Shown: positions 1-4,369 of the stretch, piece by piece | Numbering within the stretch: position 1 is the stretch's first letter | Layout: each line of letters starts with the position of its first letter | Origin: an uncultured Lachnospiraceae bacterium | Lineage (GTDB): Bacteria > Bacillota_A > Clostridia > Lachnospirales > Lachnospiraceae | NCBI GenBank assembly: GCA_946613735.1 | Contig: CAMOFS010000114.1 | Coordinates: 1 to 5,981, forward strand | Direction of reading: 5' to 3' | DNA: 5,981 bases | Notes under the pieces: model-generated | The model's database searches: none | Told to the model about the DNA's origin: nothing | Seen by the model: only the letters and a program-made list of their open reading frames with translations | Program-made: the position numbers and the translations under genes

Positions 1-133
1 ATGGATCTACTTTGATTTTGTTGAGGGTGACTATGAGCTCCGTCCCGGAGAGCCTGATTACACCGGACGTCTGGTAGTCATCGGGACAGATCTCAAGGAG
101 CATGAGATTGAAGAACTGTTTGGACTGAAGTAA
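1..133 (+). CDS. CobW-family GTPase, C-terminal fragment
   Basis: This is the last 43 codons of a gene that begins before the window; the reading frame starts at base 2 and ends at a TAA. The visible peptide starts WIYFDFVEGDYELRPG and continues with PDYTGRLVVIGTDL, ending in EIEELFGLK. The pattern 'GR-hydrophobic-VIG-x-x-L' followed by a short acidic helix and 'LF' is typical of the end of the CobW C-terminal domain (COG0523/P47K family), where GTPases act as metal chaperones or insertases, many of them for zinc. The P-loop and the CxCC metal motif would lie outside the window, so metal and GTP binding cannot be checked. The following gene also has a CobW-like P-loop, which supports the assignment because such genes often occur in pairs. 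Family assignment is fairly secure; the substrate metal is unknown. Confidence 0.75.
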   Translation, partial: WIYFDFVEGDYELRPGEPDYTGRLVVIGTDLKEHEIEELFGLK

Positions 134-160
134 AGATCCTTCGCTTCGCTCAGGATGACA
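134..160 (-). repeat. Dispersed GAGCGAAGCGAAG repeat, copy A (inverted)
   Basis: Read on the minus strand this is TGTCATCCTGAGCGAAGCG followed by AAGGATCT, a full copy of the repeat also present at 2165-2191. It begins directly after the stop codon of the upstream CobW gene. On its own it can fold as a 5 bp stem (ATCCT with AGGAT), a tandem G-A mismatch, and a GC-GAA-GC mini-hairpin. It also pairs with copy B next to it: bases 139-153 and 168-182 are a perfect 15 bp inverted repeat with a 14-base loop. The pair has no T-run after it, so it is not a classical terminator, although it could stabilise or separate transcripts. Confidence 0.85.
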
Positions 161-163
161 AAA

Positions 164-187
164 ATCGCTGAGCGAAGCGAAGAGTCT
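164..187 (+). repeat. Dispersed GAGCGAAGCGAAG repeat, copy B (degenerate head)
   Basis: The core CTGAGCGAAGCGAAG is identical to the other copies, but the flanks have diverged: CATTCT has become ATCGCT and AATCT has become AGTCT. It lies in the opposite orientation to copy A and forms the right arm of the 15 bp inverted repeat. It ends 7 bases before the AGAGGAG ribosome binding site of the following gene. The diverged flanks weaken its own stem, which suggests that here the paired A/B structure matters more, or that this copy is decaying. Confidence 0.8.
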
Positions 188-209
188 CATCAGAAGAGGA
201 GTAAAATAA

Positions 210-1169
210 ATGAGGGAAGAGGTTCCTGTTTATTTGTTCTTCGGTTTCATGGATGCAGGCAAGACCACTCTAATAAAGGAAACGCTTTTTAAAAACGGCT
301 TTGCAAATGAGCTGGACAGCTTTCTTTTGATCGCCTGTGAGGACGGAGACGAAGAATATGATGAAAAAAAATTAGAAGAGCTGGGTGGACATCTTGAGTT
401 CATTGAAAATGAGGAGGACCTGACTGCCGAGAAGCTTTTGGCGCTGGATGAAAAGTACAGGCCCCAGGCGGTCTTCATTGAGTATAACGGTACCTGGGAG
501 GTGGGACCTTTTTACGAGATAGACGGTCCCTCGAGCTGGACCATAGTACAGGCCTTATGCTCTGTGGATGCCACCACCTTTGAGAACTATATGCTCAACA
601 TGCGCACCATGATGAATGAGCAGATGTTCAAGGCAGATGTTATTATCTTTAACCGATGCACTCTGGATACCAATAAGAGAAAGTTCCGTGCCAATGTCAA
701 GGCCATCAATCGGCCGGCCCAGATAGTATATGAGTTAAAAGACGGCTCCATAGACGACAGACCCGAGGAGCTGCCCTACGATATCACGGCGGACCATTTG
801 GATATAAGTGATATGGATTATGCGGTATGGTTCATGGACTGCATGGACAATCCCAAAAACTATGACGGCAAGACGGTGTCATTTCGGGCGCTTATCTATA
901 ATCCCACCGAGGGAACGGGCAAGCTCAAGCCGGGCACCATCGTACCGGGACGCTTTGCCATGACCTGCTGTGTGGAGGACATACAGTTTTTAGGTATGAA
1001 GTGCAAGACCCCGGATGCAAAAAATATTGAGCACAAATCCTGGGTTGATTTTACCGGCAGGATCAAATATGAATTTGCCAGGGAATACAAGGGCAAGGGG
1101 CCGGTGCTTTATCCCATCGAAATTACCCCGGCAGAAAAGCCCGAAGATGAATTAGTGTATTTTAATTAA
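210..1169 (+). CDS. CobW-like P-loop GTPase fused to a YcgQ/TIGR03943-like C-terminal domain
   Basis: A 319-residue cytoplasmic protein with no signal peptide or membrane segment. Residues about 5-170 look like a divergent CobW GTPase: Walker A GFMDAGKTT (G12 to T20), a Walker B-like strand AVFIEYNG (87-94), and ADVIIFNR (142-149) at the place of the NKxD guanine motif, degenerate here as NRCT. The CxCC metal-binding motif of typical CobW proteins is absent. Residues about 205-319 resemble the C-terminal part of YcgQ (TIGR03943/DUF1980): GKTVSFRALIY (220-230), GRFAMTCCVEDIQFLG with C253 and C254, WVDFTGRIKYE (278-288) and a PVLYP...EKP tail. YcgQ is known to pair with the YcgR permease and with CobW proteins, often under zinc control, so a role in metal homeostasis beside the upstream CobW gene is a reasonable inference. 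The ATG has an AGAGGAG site 8 bases upstream. Nucleotide binding is likely; the metal and the biochemical role are not shown. Confidence 0.72.
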   Translation: MREEVPVYLFFGFMDAGKTTLIKETLFKNGFANELDSFLLIACEDGDEEYDEKKLEELGGHLEFIENEEDLTAEKLLALDEKYRPQAVFIEYNGTWEVGPFYEIDGPSSWTIVQALCSVDATTFENYMLNMRTMMNEQMFKADVIIFNRCTLDTNKRKFRANVKAINRPAQIVYELKDGSIDDRPEELPYDITADHLDISDMDYAVWFMDCMDNPKNYDGKTVSFRALIYNPTEGTGKLKPGTIVPGRFAMTCCVEDIQFLGMKCKTPDAKNIEHKSWVDFTGRIKYEFAREYKGKGPVLYPIEITPAEKPEDELVYFN

Positions 1170-1207
1170 CAAGCCTTCCCCATAAGTAAAGGGGCCAATG
1201 AGGTGTT

Positions 1208-1215
1208 AAAGGAGG
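1208..1215 (+). promoter_or_regulatory. Ribosome binding site that fixes the nfnA start
   Basis: AAAGGAGG stands 5 bases before the ATG at 1221. An in-frame GTG at 1203 would add six residues (MLKEEN), but it lies upstream of and reads through this site and has no site of its own, so the ATG is the better start. It also gives the usual MYKI-type N terminus of the family. Confidence 0.85.
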
Positions 1216-1220
1216 AAAAT

Positions 1221-2102
1221 ATGTACAAGATCACCCGAAAGGAAGAACTTGCAGACAACATCTTTTTAATGGATGTGGAAGCACCACGCTGCGCTGACAA
1301 TTGTCTCCCGGGACAGTTTGTCATAGTGCGTATCGATGAAGAGGGCGAGCGTATTCCGCTTACTATCTGTGATTATGATCGTCAAAAGGGAACCATAACC
1401 ATAGTTGTCCAGACCATCGGAGCATCCACCAAGCGCATGGGCGAGCTTGGCGAGGGAGATGCATTAATGGATTTCGTGGGACCCCTGGGACTGCCCTCGG
1501 AGCTTTGTCTGGAGGAAAACCTAGAGGAGACTAAGAAGCAGGAGATAGTTTTCATAGCCGGCGGACTTGGCACGGCTCCCGTATATCCCCAGGTTAAATG
1601 GCTCCATGAGCATGGCGTTGAGGCTACCGTCATCATGGGAAGCCGCACAAAGGATCTTCTTTTCTATATCGACGAGATGAAGGCAGTGGCCAAGGAGGTA
1701 TATGTTACCACGGATGACGGCACATATGGATTCCATGGCATGGGCACCGACCAGCTGCAGGCCCTTTATGATGAGGGCAAGCATTTTGACCGTTGTGTGG
1801 CCATCGGGCCCATGATCATGATGAAGTTTGTATGCAAGCTTACGGAAAAGCTGGGTATCCACACCATAGTATCCATGAACCCCATCATGGTGGATGGGAC
1901 AGGAATGTGCGGAGCATGCCGTCTCATTGTGGACGGAGAAGTCAAGTTTGCATGCGTGGATGGCCCTGAGTTTGACGGACACAAGGTAGACTTTGATCTG
2001 GCTATGGCCAGGATGAAGCAGTATGCCACAGAGGAGGGCAGGAAAAAGCTTGCCTATGAAGAGGGCGATACCCACCATGGCGGCTGCGGTAATTGTGCAT
2101 AG
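1221..2102 (+). CDS. nfnA: NfnA: small subunit of NADH-dependent ferredoxin:NADP+ oxidoreductase
   Basis: A 293-residue flavoprotein of the ferredoxin-NADP reductase fold, often annotated as sulfide/dihydroorotate dehydrogenase-like FAD/NAD-binding protein. In characterised NfnAB complexes this subunit binds NAD(H), one FAD and a [2Fe-2S] cluster, and works with NfnB in the cytoplasm to reversibly bifurcate electrons between NAD, ferredoxin and NADP. Visible motifs are the FAD-binding RIPLT (R44-T48), the nucleotide loop AGGLGTAP (113-120), GPMIMM (196-201), and the cluster motif VDGTGMCGACR...C with D225, C230, C233 and C245, matching the Asp plus three Cys ligation known in the family. The tail ends HHGGCGNCA and holds two further cysteines, C289 and C292. 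It starts 51 bases after the CobW-YcgQ gene and is followed by nfnB, a gene order that strongly supports Nfn over a pyrimidine or sulfide role. No promoter of its own is evident. Confidence 0.88.
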   Translation: MYKITRKEELADNIFLMDVEAPRCADNCLPGQFVIVRIDEEGERIPLTICDYDRQKGTITIVVQTIGASTKRMGELGEGDALMDFVGPLGLPSELCLEENLEETKKQEIVFIAGGLGTAPVYPQVKWLHEHGVEATVIMGSRTKDLLFYIDEMKAVAKEVYVTTDDGTYGFHGMGTDQLQALYDEGKHFDRCVAIGPMIMMKFVCKLTEKLGIHTIVSMNPIMVDGTGMCGACRLIVDGEVKFACVDGPEFDGHKVDFDLAMARMKQYATEEGRKKLAYEEGDTHHGGCGNCA

Positions 2103-2109
2103 TATGTAT

Positions 2110-2164
2110 TGTCATTCTGTGTTTTTTTGTCATTCTGAGTTTTTTTTGTCATTCTGAGTTTTTT
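2110..2164 (+). repeat. Three tandem half-copies of the dispersed repeat with T-tracts
   Basis: Three units begin at 2110, 2128 and 2147 and are 18, 19 and 18 bases long. The first reads TGTCATTCTGTGTTTTTT and the next two read TGTCATTCTGAG followed by seven or six T. The 12-base head equals the start of the full copy that follows at 2165, so the array looks like repeated copying or slippage of the left half of that element, with its right half replaced by T-runs. It lies in the nfnA-nfnB gap. There is no GC-rich stem before the T-runs, so they should not act as intrinsic terminators. Confidence 0.88.
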
Positions 2165-2191
2165 TGTCATTCTGAGCGAAGCGAAGAATCT
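2165..2191 (+). repeat. Dispersed GAGCGAAGCGAAG repeat, copy C (full)
   Basis: The element starts TGTCATTCTGAGCGAAGCG and ends AAGAATCT. Bases 2169-2189 are self-complementary: ATTCT pairs with AGAAT, followed by a GA/GA mismatch pair and the mini-hairpin GC-GAA-GC. Compared with copy A, one stem pair changes from T-A to C-G, so pairing is kept. It ends 2 bases before the nfnB ribosome binding site. Translated in one frame it gives CHSERSEESL, a peptide that I recall as a recurrent artefact at the ends of over-extended gene predictions in many bacteria. Confidence 0.88.
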
Positions 2192-2193
2192 TT

Positions 2194-2199
2194 AGGAGG
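2194..2199 (+). promoter_or_regulatory. Ribosome binding site that fixes the nfnB start
   Basis: AGGAGG lies 7 bases before the ATG at 2207. The open frame continues upstream to an ATG at 2093 inside nfnA, but that extension would encode 38 residues of repeat translation (MCIVCIVILCFF... CHSERSEESL) with no ribosome binding site, so it is rejected. Confidence 0.9.
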
Positions 2200-2206
2200 A
2201 ATAATA

Positions 2207-3595
2207 ATGGGAGACGTTAATGTAAGAGTACCTATAGCCGAGCAGGATCCGAAGGTACGTGCAACCAATTTTGACGAGGTCTGCCTCGGATATACCGAAG
2301 AGGAGGCTGTGGCAGAGGCAGAGCGCTGCCTGAACTGCAAGAACCCCAGGTGCGTGGGTGGATGCCCCGTTTCCATCAATATCCCTGCTTTTATCGAGCA
2401 GGTAAAAAACAGGGATTTCAAAAGAGCTTACGAGATCATAAGCGAGTCAAGTGCCCTTCCCGCAGTCTGTGGCCGTGTGTGTCCCCAGGAGAGCCAGTGC
2501 GAGGGCGTGTGTGTCCGCGGTGTCAAGGGTGAGGCAGTTGCCATCGGAAAGCTGGAGCGCTTCGTGGCAGACTGGGCGCGTAAAAACGGCATACGTCCCA
2601 CTTCGGATGTAGCCAAAAACGGACATAAGGTAGCTGTCATAGGATCGGGCCCCGCAGGTCTTACCTGTGCAGGGGATCTGGCACGTGCAGGCTATGATGT
2701 CACTATCTTTGAGGCATTGCACAAGACCGGTGGTGTGCTGGTGTACGGCATCCCGGAGTTCAGGCTTCCCAAGGACGAGGTAGTGGCTGCTGAGGTAGAG
2801 AATGTCAAGAACCTCGGAGTTAAGATAGAGACCAACGTTATCATTGGAAAGTCTACCACCATAGATGAGCTTATGGAAAAGGAAGGTTTTGAGGCTGTGT
2901 TTATCGGTTCCGGTGCAGGTCTTCCCAAGTTCATGGGTATCCCCGGCGAACAGGCTCTGGGAGTATTCTCAGCAAATGAGTATCTTACCAGGAATAATCT
3001 GATGAAGGCCTTCAAGGATCAGGATACACCTATCTTCCATGGTAAAAAGGTAGTTGTTGTCGGCGGCGGAAACGTAGCTATGGATGCCGCACGTACAGCA
3101 CTCCGTCTGGGAGCAGAGGTGCATATAGTTTACAGACGTTCCGAGGCTGAGCTTCCCGCCCGTGCGGAGGAGGTACACCATGCCAAGGAAGAGGGAGTCA
3201 TCTTTGATCTCCTTCAGAACCCCGTGGAGATCCTGTCTGATGAAAATGGCTGGGTCAAGGGGATCAGAATAATCAAGATGGAGCTGGGTGAGCCCGATGA
3301 ATCGGGACGCCGCAGACCCGTGGAGGTGCCCGGCAGTGAGTATGAGATCGAATGCGATTCTGTGATCATGAGCCTCGGTACTTCGCCCAATCCTCTTATC
3401 TCATCCACTACTGAAGGACTGGATGTCAATAAGCGTGGATGCATCATAGCAAAGGAGGAGGATGGTTCCACCTCTAAGCATGCGGTATATGCCGGCGGTG
3501 ATGCGGTCACCGGTGCAGCTACGGTAATACTTGCCATGGGAGCCGGAAAGGCTGCCGCAAAGGGCATTAGGGAATTCTTCGGAGAAGCAGTATAG
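2207..3595 (+). CDS. nfnB: NfnB: large subunit of NADH-dependent ferredoxin:NADP+ oxidoreductase (GltD-like)
   Basis: A 462-residue protein homologous to the small subunit of glutamate synthase and often named gltA or gltD in automatic annotation. In NfnAB this subunit binds NADP(H), the bifurcating FAD and two [4Fe-4S] clusters, and exchanges electrons with ferredoxin. The N-terminal part carries CLNCKNPRCVGGCP (C41, C44, C49, C53) and CGRVCPQESQCEGVC (C88, C92, C98, C102), the two-cluster pattern; the glutamate in PQESQC is the position that serves as an unusual cluster ligand in structures of the family. The FAD motif is VIGSGPAGLTCAGDLA (144-159), the NADPH motif VVGGGNVAMDAARTA (284-298) followed by VYRRSEAELPAR, and the C-terminal FAD motif YAGGDAVTGAATV (428-440). 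Length and domain order are complete. No large glutamate synthase subunit is visible, and nfnA sits directly upstream, which favours Nfn. The gene ends before a terminator-like inverted repeat. Confidence 0.9.
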   Translation: MGDVNVRVPIAEQDPKVRATNFDEVCLGYTEEEAVAEAERCLNCKNPRCVGGCPVSINIPAFIEQVKNRDFKRAYEIISESSALPAVCGRVCPQESQCEGVCVRGVKGEAVAIGKLERFVADWARKNGIRPTSDVAKNGHKVAVIGSGPAGLTCAGDLARAGYDVTIFEALHKTGGVLVYGIPEFRLPKDEVVAAEVENVKNLGVKIETNVIIGKSTTIDELMEKEGFEAVFIGSGAGLPKFMGIPGEQALGVFSANEYLTRNNLMKAFKDQDTPIFHGKKVVVVGGGNVAMDAARTALRLGAEVHIVYRRSEAELPARAEEVHHAKEEGVIFDLLQNPVEILSDENGWVKGIRIIKMELGEPDESGRRRPVEVPGSEYEIECDSVIMSLGTSPNPLISSTTEGLDVNKRGCIIAKEEDGSTSKHAVYAGGDAVTGAATVILAMGAGKAAAKGIREFFGEAV

Positions 3596-3608
3596 AGGAA
3601 TTGAACCC

Positions 3609-3695
3609 GGTCGGATTATAGAAAATAGGGTGCTTTCCAGTCCCGATCTCGCTTGAAGGTCTTGGAAAGCACCCTATATTTTTTACGATCCGACC
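3609..3695. terminator. Nested inverted repeat, probably a bidirectional terminator between nfnB and rrf2-type gene
   Basis: An inner perfect 15 bp inverted repeat pairs 3625-3639 (ATAGGGTGCTTTCCA) with 3663-3677 across a 23-base loop, and is followed on the plus strand by ATTTTTT. On the minus strand the stem ends in a shorter T-run (CCCTATTTTC). An outer perfect 8 bp repeat, GGTCGGAT at 3609-3616 and ATCCGACC at 3688-3695, encloses it. The convergent genes on both sides (nfnB ends at 3595, the regulator at 3702) make a shared terminator the simplest reading. The outer arms are not needed for termination and are unusual. Confidence 0.8.
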
Positions 3696-3701
3696 TTGCA
3701 G

Positions 3702-4130
3702 TCAGATTACATAGTTTAAGTAGTCTTCTGAGTTTCGGATGAGATCCGTCAGTTTTTTACCATAGAAGAAGTCGTGTATCATGGTATGAAACTCGCTCCA
3801 CATCCCAATGGTCTGACAGTAGTCACGGCGGGGGCAGGGGGCGGAATCCTCCATCAGGCATGCCACGGGAGCCAAGGTCCCCTCCATAAGCTCTAAGATC
3901 TCACCTACGCTGTAGTCTCCGGGATCCCTCTGCAGCCTGTATCCTCCACCCTTTCCACTGACTCCGGAGATAAGTCCTCCGGATACCAGATCCTTTACTA
4001 TTATCTCCAGATATTTTTTTGACAGCTCTTGTCTTTCAGCTATATCCTTAAGGGGGATGTAGCTTCCGTCATTGTGCTCAGCCAGATCTATCATTATCCT
4101 TAGAGCATATCTTCCTTTTGTAGATATCAT
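3702..4130 (-). CDS. Rrf2-family transcription regulator with three cysteines (IscR/CymR-like)
   Basis: A 142-residue winged helix-turn-helix regulator. The N terminus MISTKGRYALRIMIDLAEH is the family signature; the helix-turn-helix covers about 27-50 (LKDIAERQELSKKYLEIIVK), and the wing contains SGKGGGYRL (58-66). Then follow the dimer helix region (YSVGEILELMEG) and a cysteine region with C91, C99 and C105. The C-x7-C-x5-C spacing resembles, but is not identical to, IscR (C92, C98, C104), and no histidine follows at the IscR ligand position. An Fe-S or thiol-based sensor is therefore plausible but not shown. Divergent orientation to metY-cysK suggests control of sulfur assimilation, as for CymR in Bacillus and Staphylococcus, where CysK is known to be a co-regulator. 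GAAGGGA precedes the ATG by about 8 bases. The likely target and exact subfamily are inferred. Confidence 0.87.
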   Translation of the reverse strand: MISTKGRYALRIMIDLAEHNDGSYIPLKDIAERQELSKKYLEIIVKDLVSGGLISGVSGKGGGYRLQRDPGDYSVGEILELMEGTLAPVACLMEDSAPCPRRDYCQTIGMWSEFHTMIHDFFYGKKLTDLIRNSEDYLNYVI

Positions 4131-4155
4131 AATTATTTCCCTTCATTTTGTATAT

Positions 4156-4227
4156 GACGGGAGAAGAAATGCCGCTGACGTAGGCGGGCGTTCTTTCGCC
4201 CGCCGGTCGAGGCATTTTTCGACCGTC
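4156..4227 (-). other. Structured 5' leader of the rrf2-type mRNA with alternative pairings
   Basis: Between the predicted rrf2 promoter and its start codon lies a compact set of inverted repeats. GGCGGGCG (4183-4190) and CGCCCGCC (4197-4204) form an 8 bp hairpin with a 6-base loop. AAATGCC (4167-4173) pairs with GGCATTT (4211-4217) around it, and GACGG/CCGTC-type arms at 4156-4160 and 4223-4227 can close the whole. In competition, CGGTCGA (4204-4210) and TCGACCG (4219-4225) form a 7 bp hairpin whose 8-base loop holds the GGCATTT sequence, which could then pair with 4167-4173 as a pseudoknot. On the plus strand the structure is followed by a T-run, so a terminator reading in that direction is also possible. 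I do not recognise a known riboswitch. Confidence 0.6.
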
Positions 4228-4248
4228 TGACCATGCAAAATTTATTTA

Positions 4249-4317
4249 ACCTATCACCTACTATACCACTATGTAAAAATTTTTGCAACAACCTATTGAC
4301 ATGGTAGGTAAAAAGGT
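4249..4317. promoter_or_regulatory. Candidate operator region for the Rrf2 protein (ACCTA/TAGGT elements)
   Basis: ACCTA occurs at 4249-4253, 4256-4260 and 4291-4295, TAGGT at 4305-4309 and AAGGT at 4313-4317. The third and fourth form the dyad ACCTA-N9-TAGGT, which encloses the metY -35 box. The first two, read on the minus strand, are TAGGTGATAGGT and overlap the rrf2 -10 box and start site. Both promoters thus carry a TAGGT followed 7 or 8 bases later by a second AGGT. Binding at these sites would block both promoters. That the neighbouring Rrf2 protein is the ligand is inferred from position. Confidence 0.55.
4260..4288 (-). promoter_or_regulatory. Predicted sigma-A promoter of the rrf2-type gene
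   Basis: On the minus strand TTGCAA (4283-4288) and TATAGT (4260-4265) are separated by exactly 17 bases. Transcription would start near 4253, giving a leader of about 120 nt. The -10 region overlaps TAGGT-type elements, which fits autoregulation. No transcript data are available, so this is a motif call. Confidence 0.65.
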
Positions 4318-4324
4318 GTAATAT
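4296..4324 (+). promoter_or_regulatory. Strong sigma-A promoter of metY-cysK
   Basis: TTGACA (4296-4301), a 17-base spacer and TAATAT (4319-4324) are nearly consensus, with an AT-rich stretch (ATGTAAAAATTTTTG) upstream that may act as an UP element. Transcription would start near 4331, leaving a leader of about 39 nt. This is too short for a SAM riboswitch or T-box, so control is most likely at initiation through the overlapping operator elements. Confidence 0.82.
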
Positions 4325-4369
4325 CAGACCATCAAAAAAACAAAGCACATTTTTTAAGGAGGAACGACA

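Noticed and set aside
1178..1194. CCCC/GGGG mini-stem between the CobW-YcgQ gene and nfnA as terminator
   Set aside because: Only 4 bp, no T-run after it; too weak to support a feature.
1203..1220. GTG start six codons upstream of the chosen nfnA start
   Set aside because: It would lie before and translate through the AAAGGAGG site of the ATG, has no site of its own, and the family N terminus fits the ATG.
1521..2078. Long antisense open frame (185 codons) over nfnA
   Set aside because: It is a shadow of the nfnA reading frame with no start signal and no recognisable domain.
2110..2191. CRISPR-like array between nfnA and nfnB
   Set aside because: Units are 18-19 bases with T-runs instead of unique spacers, and no cas gene is present; it is a tandem duplication of a known type of dispersed repeat.
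4133..4348. 71-codon open frame on the minus strand in the rrf2-metY gap
   Set aside because: It spans the divergent promoters and the structured leader, begins inside the metY leader without a ribosome binding site, and its peptide has no recognisable features.
4325..4369. SAM riboswitch or T-box before metY
   Set aside because: The predicted leader is only about 39 nt and contains no stem of note; the structured region lies upstream of the metY promoter and belongs, if transcribed, to the opposite strand.
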